Assembly (NCBI RefSeq): GCF_023898315.1
Contig: NC_064622.1
Location: 173,682,178 to 173,746,177 of the forward strand
Length of the DNA stretch: 64,000 nucleotides
Direction of reading: 5' to 3'
Source: Schistocerca nitens
Taxonomy: Eukaryota > Arthropoda > Insecta > Orthoptera > Acrididae
The notes beneath the pieces were generated by a model. It worked only from the letters and a program-made list of their open reading frames with translations. It had not been told where the DNA came from and did not search any database. Positions 12,220 through 24,265 of the stretch are shown in pieces (position 1 is the first letter of the stretch; every line of letters begins with the position of its first letter). A program made the translations under genes and the position numbers.

Positions 12220-14112
12220 TGAGAGGCACCCACATGCCTTGCTCATACTGTGGCTTCAAGCAGTCAGGACTGCAAGATGAGTGGTCTGCCAAGCGAGTGG
12301 ATTCATTCTTATGTATCGAGTAACATGAACTCTCGTACTCACAATTCAGTTACAAATTATCCTCCTGTGTGAATAATACGCAACGGAAACGCACATCTGA
12401 CTATCAGTAATTTACAGAACTCTGACTGTTCACTACGCACTGGCAATACCACATTTTCTTTTTGTCTTTTATTTAACGGCTTTTATCAACACGTGGCCAT
12501 CGCACTGAATATGAGTGGCGCACACATTATAAATTCTGGATATCATGACAACATACAATTCGAAGGAAAAGGCCACCAATCTTTTTCTTTTCACTATCTT
12601 ATTTATTCCGATAAATTCTATAACCTAAACACACAAATTCTATAACCTACAACAATAACACATGAGAAATTCCGCCCAGTGGGCATGGCTTTACATTGGT
12701 GAATCTCTATCTTATGGTCTCATAACTATTTAACGCTACAGTGCACTTTCTGGATAGGATGTTGGATCTTTTATTATTTCTTACACTTCGACTCTCACAA
12801 TCATCATCACGAAACTTTCCTCCAGACCGAGCAGTACAAAAGGAACACGCATAACCCACTAATCTTTTGAAACTACCTTGCTACTCTCCCATGCAAACCA
12901 CACATACCCAAATTACATGACATACACCACACTACAACATGGAATACAATACAATAAATAGTCACAACACTATCACTTTCAGCTCTCCCACTTCAATTAG
13001 TATTTATCCCAGTTTCACATGACACTGCCCCACTTTGTAATTCTACTTTCCTACTATGAACTCTGGAGATATATGCACGTCTTCCTGTGCAATGCAAGCC
13101 AAGTGGCGTTGCTGGATAGACGGCCGACTCACCTTGCTTCTCTCTCAGAGTTTGAATCTAGCGTCACACGGAATCATATCACGCAAAGTAATATTAAGAA
13201 CATATTCATCACACACGCGAGTCCTCAACTGATACCATAGACGAGTACTTCTCTTTATCCTTTGTCTCATACACAGATTGAGACTCACACAGTACTCACC
13301 ACGTGGAAGTACTCGCCTCTAATTTCAAGTCCTGCACACGCCATTTCTTAAATATTTCAACTTATGGTACACACGCTATTTCTTAAATATTTCAACTTAT
13401 TGTACACACGCTAGTAATTCAGCTAACTTAAGCACACGGAAGTATTTCAACTTATTGCTACACGTGGTTTCATTGTGACCATTGGTCACTTCCGAAGATT
13501 ACTACAATCCCATTAATATTACCTGCCTGACATTTAATTCTCCCCACAAAAGTTCCTGAAATAGAGAAATTATTATTTCAAACTACTCTTAAATATTCCA
13601 CATGCATACCATGTCTCCACTCTCTTGTCTTTACGGAGCACAACTAAAACAGGTCTTAACAGCACAAGATCCAGTGGCAGAGTGCTGAAACATGGCCGTT
13701 CTTCAGGTCCTCTCACACCTCTGCTGAAGTGGGGGAGTACCTTGCTACCGTATTGGTCAGCCACATTTCAGGTGCTCAAAGCTCAGGTAAATTTCATCTC
13801 TTTGGTCCCACCAAAGGTGGCCAAAGGATCGTCTCAAGATGATCATATATTCACATTCACTATCTGTGGTTAGCAGACGACCATACATTCATTCATTTCA
13901 CAGATCTCACCAAACTGGATGTAGGGATTTATTTTGTGGGAGTGCACATGAGATCAATTAAATAATTAAATTTTCATTCTTTCCCACACTGGTATCCGGC
14001 TTCGCTGTATTAATTGAAATAGAGTTATTTTACAAAAAAATGTGTTGTTCTGACAAAAATAATGAAGTATGTTGTACCTATTTTCAATGTCGGGCGGTAC
14101 TGTACCCTTTCA
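12220..14112 (-). repeat. 5' LTR of LTR element 1
   Basis: Partner of 3729-5619, differing by scattered substitutions and small indels and by a rearranged patch right at the 12230-12265 end. It would carry the promoter for minus-strand transcription of the gag-like gene. Confidence 0.9.
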
Positions 14113-14238
14113 GCCGTTTATTTGAAGGTTTTTAGATAAGCATTCTTCCTAATTGATATTGTCAGTTACACTGTAAGTTCTCTTTCCACCATATCTATGC
14201 TTCCCTCTATAGCAAATTATCACAAAGAGTTTTCTTCT

Positions 14239-14425
14239 CGGTAGTGTTCTCGCTTCCCGTGCCCGGGTTCCCGAGTTCGATTCCCGGCTGGGTCAGGGAT
14301 TTTCTCTGCCTCGTGATGACTGGGTGTTGTGTGATGTCCTTACGTTAGTTAGGTTTAAGTAGTTCTAAGTTCTTGGGGACTAATGACCATAGATGTTAAG
14401 TCCCTTAGTGCACAGAGCCATTTTT
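14239..14425 (+). mobile_element. SINE with second tRNA-like head, 5'-truncated
   Basis: The head reads GGTAGTGTTCTCGCTTCC with the B-box GAGTTCGATTCC, and differs from the common SINE head, but the body (TTAGTTAGGTTTAAGTAG … CAGAGCCAT) is the same. It is flanked by the perfect 11-bp direct repeat AGTTTTCTTCT at 14228-14238 and 14426-14436. The copy at 44353-44566 has the same head and is longer. Confidence 0.88.
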
Positions 14426-14726
14426 AGTTTTCTTCTGTTGTTCCCCTCATATATTTCGGCTCCTTTGCCTTTTCCATTGGGTGGAAATCTGATCATAAAC
14501 AATTTGTATCACTTTATTTTACACTATTTGAACAATTTATTTTGGTAATGAGTAAAAATAAAAATCTATAGTTTTCTTTCCATTTAGGACGATTTTCTCG
14601 AACTGCTGTATTTAAAAAGTACTCCGTCCGATCAGAAAGTTTCAACACCGATTTTAGTCCTGGCGTATTAGCGACTTCAGCGCAGTAGCTACGATTGGGA
14701 CTTGAACTGACACCTGTAAAGAACTG

Positions 14727-15130
14727 ATGTGTGTTCTACCAGCAAGTCACGAGCAGGCAGGGTTAAGCAGAGAACGTGCGATCGTAGTGTGTCAAAATTA
14801 TTGTGTCAAACCGCAATGGAGAAACCACTCCAGAACAAATATTCAAGACATTTTCCACAAACAGAGAAATGTGTTTGCAAAGTTTTTCCCGCACACACTG
14901 ATTGCCGAACAGAAACAACGACACGCCTCAGCTTGTTTAAACTCGAATACAAACTGGAAAAAAATCACCACGAATGACGAAACTTGGTGTTATCAGTACA
15001 AACCAATCCCAAAATGACAAAGTGCGGAAATTAAAGAAGCACTTTCCTGACTATTTCAAATTCTACTACGAACGTTGTACTCTGGGAGAGCGTCTATGTA
15101 CGAAAATCTTCCGGAAAGTAAAGAACTTTT
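14727..15130 (+). pseudogene. mariner-type transposase fragment
   Basis: The frame at 14727-15017 ends with KFFPHTLIAEQK, KKITTNDETWCYQY and KPIPK. These align with the mariner signature in which GDE(T/S)W holds the first catalytic aspartate; here the preceding Gly is changed to Asn. The upstream helix-turn-helix region is out of frame, and downstream the second and third acidic residues are not found. Only a central piece of a dead element survives. It adjoins another mariner fragment on the opposite strand. Confidence 0.6.
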
Positions 15131-15189
15131 GTTTTTCTACGGAGATTTTTATTTTATATAATTAAACGAAACTATATTCTATACACAAT

Positions 15190-16130
15190 ACGATATCCAA
15201 GCTACTTTTTCACGTCGTGACCATCAAAATTTAGCCACTTGTCATACCGTTGTACCTGTTTTCCTATGCCTTCTGCATACTCATCTGCCGTCTAGTTGTC
15301 GAAGCATCGATTAGCGGCTGCTTTGGTTCATCACCACTTTCGTAGCGATGTCTATACAAAAACATCTTTCGGTTTAGGGAGTAAGTAATAGTCTCTGGGA
15401 GCTAAGTCCGGACTGTGTGGTGTATGTTGAAACGTTTCCCACTGAAATCACTGACGCAAGTTCTGCGTCACTACCGCTGAATGCGGACGTGTATTATCGT
15501 GAAGGGGGTTGACTCCAGTGATTAGCATTCCGCATCGCTTGTTTTTGATGGTGCGGCGAAGCCGTTGAAGAGTCTGACCGTAGGCTACTGCATTTATGGT
15601 TTCATCTCTAGGCATGTGATCGATTAACAGGACGATCCCACAGTACTGTAGCCATAATCTTTCTTGTGCTCGATATTTGTTTCGCTTTTTTCGGTTTCTT
15701 TGGGTATTGCGAATGATGGCATTCCATTGACTGACACTTTACTTCTGGTGTGAAATGTGATATCCAAGTCTCATCACCAGTGACACTGTGATTCAAAAAT
15801 TCATCACCATCCTTTCTACAGCGGCTCAGAAATGTCACACCAGCTGCCATTCGTTTGTTTTTGTGTTCGTCTGACAAAATTCAAGGAACTCATCTGGCAT
15901 ACACTGTTTCATAGCACAGATCTGCACTAACAATCTCGTACAATACAGGCCCTGAAGTGCCTGGAAGGAATGAGTGCAGTCCATTAATTGTAAAACGCCT
16001 ATCATATTGGAGTTTAGTTTCAATCCTTGGTCTGAGTATATCAGTGTACCTGTAGTGAACGTTTTCAGCCCGCCATTCAACATGATACACCACTTACAAA
16101 CAGAAGCTCCCTTAAGCACGTTACCTTAAG
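15190..16130 (-). pseudogene. mariner transposase, degenerate
   Basis: On the minus strand, broken frames show TGDETWISHFTPEVK near 15760-15720 (first catalytic Asp), KPKKAKQ and KIMATVLWDR near 15700-15640. LHDNTRPHSAVV follows near 15505, with the second Asp. A weak match to the end of the domain is seen towards 15400. The N-terminal portion (about 16120-15890) is frameshifted. At least two frameshifts and several stops are present, so the gene is dead. No clear terminal inverted repeats were located. Confidence 0.7.
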
Positions 16131-16439
16131 TATAGTTACCTGTCTTTGAAGGTGCTGTATCCATGTTGATTTATTTGGACTGGGTTTGTGACTGAAATTG
16201 AGGTTTCGGTTTGGTTAAGCTCAGAGTTCCACTTCTGAGTTTTATAGATAAGCCGCCACTAACATGTGGAACAGACGTAGCAGGGTTACCGCCACTAACC
16301 TGTGGAACCGTCATGCCCTTTGTCCAAATAACCTTGGACGATAGCTTTTATAGTATCCCAAAAAGCAAGGTTGCCTCTTCCGCTAGTTCCGCCGTAACGA
16401 TGATCTTCATCTCCGCGTTCACTGTCGTTGAGAAACACT

Positions 16440-17530
16440 CACGGAGACCAAATCCAAAGTAAAATTTATGGGAGAATTGAGTACAGAATTGAAATAGACA
16501 CAGGAATACGACCTGTGGATGTATTGTTCCCAGTGCTCTTCAATTGTGCTCTTGAAAAAGTTGTTAGAGAATGGAGAAAAGCAGGTGCACCAGCACACAA
16601 ACTGGGACCAAGACGTAAGGGCATAGAATTAAGACCGTTTAGCATTTGCTGATGACATGGCACTGATCGCACAAGACATTACCGATGCACAGAAACAGCT
16701 AGAATTATTACGAGGGCAGGCAGCAAAAATAGGATTACAAATTTAATTTGAAGAAACAAAATTTATGACTGACATCAAAGATGCACCTTCTGATGTCAAA
16801 ATTGGTAATAACTACATCTCTCGAGTAAAAGAATTTAAATATTTAGTTGAATGGATTGCAGAAAATTGTAATGAAAAGAAATCTGTCAGATCAAGAGTCC
16901 AGAAAATGGAGACGGCGTTTCAATTAACAAAAAACATTTATAACAAAAAGAGTCTCTCGTGGAACTGCAAAATACGACACTACACAACAGTAATTAAACC
17001 CGAAGCTCTCTACGCCTCTGAGACACTAAACCTTCAACATAGAACACAAAAAAAGGAATTAGAAGTGAAAGAACGTAAAATAATGAGGAAAATCCTAGGA
17101 CCAAAAAGTAAAGAAGGTGTGCATTATCCAAAACCCAATGCAGAAATATATAAAAATATCTCCAAAATAACAGACACAATGCGCATGGGAAGAATTCAAT
17201 TCATGGGGCATTTAGAAAGAATGGACTCAAACAGGTTAACGCACAAAATCCATACATTTTTAAAGAACAAAACTACAAGACCGAACTGGTACAAACAGAC
17301 GGAAAAAGACCTGAGAGAATTATGGTCTCCAAATCTACACGACAGAAATGAAATCAGAAAAATCACAAACACACGGGGTTTTGTGGAAGAAGAGAGAAAA
17401 ACTAACCGACATACGTGGTCTACGCAACGAAAGCTAGCCCATTCGTTGTTTATGAAGGAATACTGGGCGAAAAGGAAAGCCAACAAATGTTGATTATGCG
17501 TGGTACTAAGTGATCCATCCGCGAAGAAGA
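16440..17530 (+). pseudogene. RTE-like non-LTR retrotransposon, RT C-terminal half
   Basis: It encodes the later part of a reverse transcriptase. LFNCALEKVVREWRK (motif B region) is near 16536-16575, LAFADDMALIAQD with the catalytic FADD box near 16637-16675, and LYASETL, RKIMRKILGP and GRIQFMGHLERM follow. The last 242 codons (16765-17493) are uninterrupted. Upstream there is one frameshift (near 16637) and one in-frame stop (16744-16746). It ends in a (GAA)n-like tail at 17522-17533, a common RTE-type terminus. It is a different subfamily from the RTE copies at 34 and 37 kb. The long open C-terminus is notable but no start or endonuclease is present. Confidence 0.75.
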
Positions 17531-17794
17531 AGAAGTTACCTGTCTGTAAATTTCTACGAGTTGGCCTTTTTCGCGTGTTTAAAAAGCGGTTAACATTTCG
17601 CATTTCATACTTGGTTGGATCCTCAATTTTGTCACACAACTAAGCTGTAAGCAACCGTATTGGATCGTAGCTGCCGTCAAACTGAAGCGGATGAGTACCA
17701 AGTTCAGTGGTCGGCTGACGATGGTAGTGGTGGCAGTGGGGACGCGGTCGCTGGTCGCTTGTCAAAGTATGTAAACTGGAGGGAGGGAGAAACG

Positions 17795-17955
17795 AAAGGA
17801 GAGGGAAGGAATTACTGATGTCAGCTACATAGGGACATTAAGCGACATTAGCGGCAACAAGTGAAAATGTGTATCGGAGTAGGATTCGAACCCGTGATCT
17901 CCTGCTGACTGGGCAGGAGCGTTAACAGCTGCCCTACCCATTTCACAGCGTTATC
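17795..17955 (-). mobile_element. Probable SINE with a third-type tRNA-like head
   Basis: The minus strand from about 17950 reads GGGTAGGGCAGCTGTTAACG, then a B-box GGGTTCGAATCC, then a short unrelated body. The order fits a pol III-type SINE. I found no TSD, and this head differs from those of the other SINEs in the window. Confidence 0.5.
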
Positions 17956-17971
17956 GCCCCTAAGCAGACTA

Positions 17972-19363
17972 CACACATGCTCATAAATACGACACAGATC
18001 TGTAAGTCCACGGTATTGGTGATAAGTTGAGAAAACCGTCCCGAAACATATGTGCTACAAAACTCCACCGTTTCCTGCGTATGTACCCTGACATCAATAT
18101 GGGATATAATCACAATGCACACGTACACAGGCCGCACAACGGGTTGGCATACTATGGATCAGGTGGTCGACCAGTTGCTGGGGTACAGCCTCCCATTCTT
18201 GCTCCTGTGTCGTCGGAGCTCCTAAAGTGTCGTAGGGGTTTGAAGACGTGCAACGACACGTCGACCGAGAGCATCCCAGACGTGCTCGATGGGGTTTAGG
18301 TCTGGCGAACAGGCAGGCCACTGCATTCGCCTGATATCTTCTGTTTCAAAGTACTCCTCCACGATGGCAGCTCGGTGGGGCCGTGCGTTATCATTCATCA
18401 GGAGGAAGGTGGGACCCACTACACCCCTGAAAAGGCGGACATACTAGTGCAAAATGACGTCCCGATACACCTGACCTGTTACAGTTCCTCTGTCAAAGAC
18501 ATGCAGGAGTGTTCGTGCACCAATCATAATCCCACCCCACACCATCAAAACACGACCTCCATACAGGTCCCTTTCAAAGACACTAAGGGGTTGGTATATG
18601 GTTCTTGGTTCACGCCAGATGAAACCCGTCGAGAATCACTGTTCAGACTATACCTGGACTCGTCCGTGAACATAACCTGGGACCACTGTTGCAATGGCCA
18701 TGTACTGTGTTCCTGACACCAAGTTTTGCGGGCACCCCTGTGACCAGGGGTTAGTTGAATGCACCTTGCAGGTCTCCGGGCGCATAAACCATGTCTGTTC
18801 AGTCGTCTATGGACTGTGTGTCTGTAGACAACTGTTCCAGTGGCTGCGGCAAGGTCCCGAGCAAGGCTACCTGCAGTACTCCGTGACCATATGTGGGCAC
18901 TGATGGTGAGATATCGGTCTCCTTGTGTGTTGTACACTATGGACGTCCCATACTGTAGCGCCTAGACACGTTTCCTACCTGCTGGAATCGTTGCCATTAC
19001 GTTGAGATCACACTTTGTGGCACATGGAGGGCCCGTGCTGCGACCTGCTGTGTTTGACCAGCCTCCAGTCGCCCTAGTATTCTACCCCTCATAACGTCAT
19101 CAATGTGTGTTCTTTGAGCCATTTTCAGCACACAGTCACCATTAGCACGCCTGAAAAATTCTGCACACTTACTCGCTTCACCTTACTCTGACATGCACCA
19201 AGACAGCTCTGCGTATGTGTACTGCTGCCAGCGCCACTGTGCGACGACCCTAGGTCAAACGCACCGCATGGGCATACCCTGAGGTGATTTAAACCGGCAA
19301 ACGGTCCACCAGAGCATTGTTTCACCATGTATCAGCATTATCCTTAATTTATGAGCATGAGTG
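17972..19363 (-). mobile_element. Tc1-like element, degenerate (about 1.39 kb)
   Basis: The ends are inverted repeats: CACACATGCTCATAAAT at 17972 and ATTTATGAGCATGAGTG ending at 19363, each flanked by TA (17970-17971, 19364-19365). The transposase lies inside on the minus strand. Size and TA duplication are typical of Tc1 elements. Confidence 0.85.
18094..19122 (-). pseudogene. Tc1-like DD34E transposase, broken
   Basis: A DDE transposase would cut and paste the element. The minus-strand start at 19122 gives MAQRTHIDDVMRGRILGRLE, a helix-turn-helix region. VMFTDESRYSL (first Asp) is near 18640, NDNARPHRAAIV (second Asp) near 18390, and SPDLNPIEHVWDAL (catalytic Glu) near 18300. I count 34 residues between the second Asp and the Glu. 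The C-terminus VHCDYIPY ends at 18094. The protein is split over several frames with stops, so it is inactive. Length is close to the usual 340 residues. Confidence 0.82.
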
Positions 19364-19809
19364 TATCTCGGCTCGTCACACGGCCGACTCATATTCCCAT
19401 CGAGCGTCACCTTCATACGTGCCACTCAAATTCCCGCACAATGTTGGACGTACTTCCCCATCCGCACTGAAGAAGGTGGATCTATTGTCCATCTAGGAGA
19501 AACAATTATATGAAAACGTGGTGTCTGTAACACTTATATCGATTAGAAGTGGGCTTATATATTATAACTGTGTATCTGCAATTATGGAGTGTGTATTCTT
19601 TGTTATTCAAAGTCCTTGATTTGTGACAGGTTTTGTAGCGTATATATGAAGAAAGCAAAACGATTTGTTAAAATAATAAATTATTATAATATTTGTATGT
19701 TCATAAAAAAGAAATGTTTATTGAATGCTGGTTCATGCTTAGGGCACTCGTATTTGTAATATACAGGGTGTTACAAAAAGGTACGGCCAAACTTTCAGGA
19801 AACGTTCCT

Positions 19810-19948
19810 AATGGCTCTCAGCACTATGCGACTTAACTTCTGAGGTTATCAGTCGCCTAGAACTCAGAACTAATTAAACCTAACTAACCTAAAGACATCA
19901 TACACATCCATGCCCGAGGCAGGATTCGAACCTGCGACCGTAGCGGTC
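19810..19948 (-). mobile_element. SINE nested in the mariner-type TIR
   Basis: 5'-truncated copy of the common SINE keeping the B box (GGTTCGAATCC on the minus strand) and the body. A perfect 11-bp TSD GAAACGTTCCT lies at 19799-19809 and 19949-19959. The sequence flanking the TSD is continuous mariner TIR, so the SINE came later. Confidence 0.9.
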
Positions 19949-20221
19949 GAAACGTTCCTCACACACAAATAAAGAAAAGATGTTATGTGGACATGTGTCC
20001 GGAAACACTTAATTTCCATGTTAGAGCTCATTTTATTTTCATCAGTATGTACTGTACTTCCTCGATTCACCGCCAGTTGGCCCAATTGAAGGAAGGTAAT
20101 GTTGACTTCGGTGCTTGCGTAGACATGCGACTCATTGCTCTACAGTACTAGCATCAAGCACATCAGTACGTAGTATCAACAGGTTAGTGTTCATCACGAA
20201 CGTGGTTTTGCAGTCAGTGCA

Positions 20222-21168
20222 ATGTTTACAAATGCGGAGTTGGCAGATGCCCATTTGATGTATGGATTAGCACGGGGCAATAGCCGTTTGTATCGAGACA
20301 GATTTCCAGAACGGAGGTGTCCCGACAGGAAGACGTTCGAAGCACTTGATCGGCGTCTTAAGGAGCACGGAACATTCCAGCCTATGACTCGCGACTGGGG
20401 AAGACGTAGAACGACGAGGACACCTGCAATGGACGTGGCAATTCTTCTTGCAGTTGACGATAACCCTAATGTCAGCGTCAGAGAAGTTGCTGCTGTATAA
20501 GGTAACGTTGACCACGTCACTGTATGGAGAGTGCTACGGGAGAACCAGTTGTTTCAGTATCATGTACAGCGTATGCAGGCACTATCAGCAGCTGATTGGC
20601 CTCCACCAGTACACTTCTGCGAATGGTTCGTCCAACAATGTGTCAATCCTCATTTCAGTGCAAATGTTCTCTTTACGAATGAGGCTTCATTTCAACGTGA
20701 GCAAATTGTAAATTTTCACAATCAACATGTGTGGGCTGACGAGAATCCGTACGCAATTGTGCAATCACCTCCTCAACACAGATTTTCTGTGAACGTGTGG
20801 CAGGCAATATTGGTGATGTCTTCATTGGGCCCCATGTTCTTCCACCTACGCTCAATGGAGCACGTTATCATGATTTCATACGGGATACTCTACCTGTGCT
20901 GCTAGAACATGTGCCTTTACAAGTACGACACAACATGTGGTTCATGCACGATGGAGCTCCTGCACATTTCAGTCGAAGTGTTCGTACGCTTCTCAACAAC
21001 AGATTCGGTGACCGATGGATTGGTAGAGGCGGACCAATTCCATGGCCTCCACGCTCTCCTGACCTCAACTCTCTTGACTTTCATTTATGGGGGCATTTGA
21101 AAGCTCTTGTCTACGCAACCCTGGTACCAAATGTAGACTCTTCGTGCTCGTATTGTGGACGGCTGTGA
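20222..21168 (+). pseudogene. DDE transposase (arthropod DD41D-like), inactivated
   Basis: The N-terminal region MFTNAELADAHLMYGLARGN … FPERRCPDRKTFEALDRRL matches the helix-turn-helix domain (DUF4817-like) of a large arthropod transposase group. It is followed by a DDE domain. The first catalytic position reads FTNEASF where FTDEATF is usual, so the Asp is an Asn. The second is in MHDGAPAHFS and the third in SPDLNSLDFHLWG. I count 41 residues between the second Asp and the Asp of LDF. There is an in-frame TAA at 20498-20500 and a frameshift near 20805, so the gene is dead on three counts. Confidence 0.85.
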
Positions 21169-21469
21169 TACAATACGCCATTCTCCAGGGCTGCATCAGT
21201 GCATCAGGGATTCCATGCGACGGAGGGTGGGTGCATGTATCCTCGCTAACGGAGGACGTTTTGAACATTTTCTGTTTGAAGTGACGCTGGTACGCTCTGT
21301 TGCTGTGTGTTTTCATTCCATGATTAATGTGATTTGAAGAGAAGTAATAAAATGAGCTCTAACATGGAAAGTAAGCGTTTCCGGACACATGTCCACATAA
21401 CATATTTTCTTTCTTTGTGTGTGAGGAATGTTTCCTGAAAGTTTGGCCGTACCCTTTTGTAACACCCTG

Positions 21470-23076
21470 TATAAAAGATGATGGAAGTCCTTCCGCAAAG
21501 GAAGTGGCACGCCGGGATGTTGAAGGTGGTTTTGGCGGTGGAAATGAGCGGCTCGTTGGTGTGAACGGTACGCAGTATGTGGCTAGCCGTAACACAGTAC
21601 ACTTCGGCGATGCCAAGAGAGGCAATTTGAAGCTGCTTTGTAAAGGATTTGCCACGAACGTGGATCTGGCTATTATTTGATATTCTCGGCATAAAGAAAT
21701 GCCTCTTATACGTTGAAAATCCGACGCCAAGAGGAGATTTATATAGCAATCGAACATTAAGAGCAGTCAGTACATTCAGCCACCTTGTCGCTTCCCACTA
21801 ATCTTCGCCACTGCTTCACTAACTTTATACATTCAGTAATGTATATGGGTATGGGGCAGTCAGTTTGTGTGTTTCTAGTAATAAGCACAAAAACATATTT
21901 GTGTCCAGAACCATAGTTTTTATCCTGATCACGAACCTATGCAGAGTCCTCACCTAAGTGCTACTGAAACCGAGTATCCTGTTTAAAATGAACAATTCTT
22001 GCATTCAAGTGTTTAAAAGTGATTTTTTTTTGTCAAATGTAAGAGTAGTAGTAAAAGTAAAAGTTAAAACCACAAATGTGAAGCTGGATAGGATTTTGCT
22101 AAAGTATCATTGGTTTATTACAAAGTCTAGTTCTGCAGGAATTCAGTGCAAGAGTGTATAAATATCATTGTCTAGAATACAGGATTCACAGGTGATAAAA
22201 AGGCAAATAAGCTAAGCTTATTTTAAAAACAGTGTGGTTTTGATTTATAACGTGAATGGTTCCTTTTTTGAGGTTAATTAAGCCCAGTGTTGCATTTATT
22301 GTCTTGTAAAGTAGTTTATGGAGACCCCATCATATTCTACACTTGTTCGAGAAAAATTGAACTATTATTGTTGCTGAGGAAAACCGATACATGTAGAAGA
22401 ATTTAAACAGCGTATTTATGATATTATTCACCTTTATTTGTTTTCTTTTTTTCATATCTGTTGAGGTAAAAGCCCCCTAATGTCCAAATTTGGTTCTGCA
22501 CTTCATGCAGTAACATTTCAGTATTTAATTAAGTGATGATCTTGAGTGTAGTTGTCATTAATATGAGGCTAGCACAGATTTGCTTCCTATAATTCACTGG
22601 TGTGTGCATTGTTGGTGCTACACACAGTGCAGAGTGCACTGTATCAGTCTGTATCCTGTGTGAGATTCAAAGGGAAATATTAATGAAAGTAACCTCAATA
22701 ACCAACATTCAATTTTCTTAAACATATATTTGCAAATTAATTTGCCTAATTGGGCTGGCGACCGTTCATCTTTTTTCATTCACTTACGATTTTACCACTT
22801 TCATTAACTCCCAAGGTTAAAGTACGTTTTTTTCTGTTAATTTCAACACATTCAAAGTTATAGTCCGATACCTTTGTCCATTAGGCGTACGCGCGGTCAA
22901 AAATCTTAAAAATCTTCCGAGAGGGGAACGTTAGCTTGTTTCACGGCAAGCTTGTGTTATATGTTGTTTCGGACATGTCCCAAAAGATTAGACACCATTC
23001 ATTCACACACTTGTCAAAACAAAATGTTCTTTACTTTCCGTACGACCCTCGTAGATCACCTGAAACATTACAGCCG
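21470..23076. other. No gene recognised
   Basis: About 1.6 kb of AT-rich sequence. The open frame 21417-21680 begins in the mariner terminal repeat and has no recognisable domain. The stretch 22860-23060 may be an old repeat but I could not assign it. Confidence 0.35.
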
Positions 23077-23087
23077 CTACCTTAATG

Positions 23088-23282
23088 GTTCAAATGGCTC
23101 TGAGCACTATGGGACTTAACATCTATGGTCATCAGTCCCCTAGAACCTAGAACTACATAAACCTAACTAACCTAAGGACATCACACACATCCATGCCCGA
23201 AGCAGGATTCGAACCTGCGACCGTGGCGCCCACGCGGTTCCAGACTGAAGCGGCTAGAACCGCAAGGCCACACCGCCCGGCT
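23088..23282 (-). mobile_element. tRNA-derived SINE, full length, 11-bp TSD
   Basis: Same family as 600-792, with a head GCCGGGCGGTGTGGCC-type on the minus strand and a B box GGTTCGAATCC. TSD CTACCTTAATG at 23077-23087 and 23283-23293. Confidence 0.9.
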
Positions 23283-23293
23283 CTACCTTAATG

Positions 23294-24240
23294 TTTGTCT
23301 ATTTTATCTGTATCCAGTCTTTAAACTTTTTGGACTGACGGGTTTAACATACCTCAATATGGGCTGCGAATTGTGCTACAATAGCTTTCGACGTTAGTCA
23401 ACGTGCATGCGGACACAAACGAGTATGTATGGCAGAACAGAGGGTGTTGCGTGAGTACCTGAGGTGTGCGGTAACGAGAGAGTATCTGATGTCAAATACA
23501 TCTCAGCCATGCCCGCATTCACGAAAGATTTATCCTGAGCGGAAGCATGTGGAACAGTGAGCTGCCGTGGCATAATTACTGAGAAATGTATGTGTGATTA
23601 TGGCGCCGTGAGGGAATAAATTATTTTCATGGACGGAGCGATACGCTGCACGTGATTGTCGGCTTCCGGCCGACACTCCGTGGCGTGCGTGCGAAGCCCC
23701 CACCCCCCTCCCCCACACATACATACATACATACACACACACAAAGACATTCAGTGCCAAGGGCTGGTAGTCACTTGGCATGTTATCTCCTTCTGATCAG
23801 TTGTTAGGTCCAATCGATGTACCCTGGTGGCGTTGAGATCTATTACTTTCCGTTAGTGCAACATACATTGACATGTTAAAAGTCGAATTTGAAGGAATAT
23901 AATAGTCGCAAAAGTCGAAGACGAAAAATGAACACATCTAAAATAATGACGAATTAACTTCTTATTTACTCTGACACAGGGCTGTAAAAGGGATGCTTTG
24001 AAGCGCCATGTTGCAGGCGAAGGCGATGTCATGTTATTTTCGGATCAATAGGATCCGGAAACGAATTTCTTCTGAGACACATGAGTAACAGATTTTGATA
24101 ACATCGGAGGCTTTTCCTGCTTATTGTTGAAGTGCGTGAAGTTACACAACAATTCAGTCGCTTATTATGTTTTAATTATCAAAGTGTTTCGTTACCAGTA
24201 ACCCATCATCAACTGTTTTATGTGGACGCAGTTGATGTAT
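23294..24240. other. No gene recognised; microsatellite inside
   Basis: Contains a C-rich run and a (CATA)n/(CA)n microsatellite at about 23700-23745. The minus-strand frame at 23530-23781 is produced by that simple repeat and is not a gene. Confidence 0.4.
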
Positions 24241-24265
24241 CTAACGTAGTAATTTTTATGTAACT

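Larger units (their letters stand above)
3729..14112 (-). mobile_element. LTR retroelement 1 (10.4 kb), gag-only, minus strand
   Basis: Two nearly identical direct repeats of about 1.89 kb (3729-5619 and 12220-14112) flank a 6.6-kb interior. In minus orientation each LTR begins TGAAAGGGTAC and ends CCTCTCA, the expected TG…CA. The 4-mer GCCG lies immediately outside both ends (3725-3728, 14113-14116), a 4-bp TSD as in many Ty3/gypsy-type elements. I counted roughly twenty differences between the LTRs, about 1%, so the insertion is fairly young. The interior carries a gag-like gene next to the 5' LTR and otherwise no long minus-strand frame: no protease, RT, RNase H or integrase motif is visible. 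It therefore looks like a non-autonomous element using polymerase in trans. Confidence 0.88.
19764..21469 (+). mobile_element. DD41D-type Tc1/mariner element with long TIRs
   Basis: The ends read CAGGGTGTTACAAAAAGGT at 19764 and ACCCTTTTGTAACACCCTG ending at 21469, with TA on both sides. The inverted repeats extend well over 100 bp (through GGACATGTGTCCGGAAAC and CCATGTTAGAGCTCATTT, mirrored at about 21350-21405), far longer than the ~30 bp of simple Tc1 elements. The left repeat is split by a SINE at 19810-19948. Without that insertion the element would be about 1.56 kb. Confidence 0.88.

Noticed and set aside
20797-21168. Independent 123-codon gene
   Set aside because: It is the frameshifted C-terminal half of the DD41D transposase that begins at 20222.
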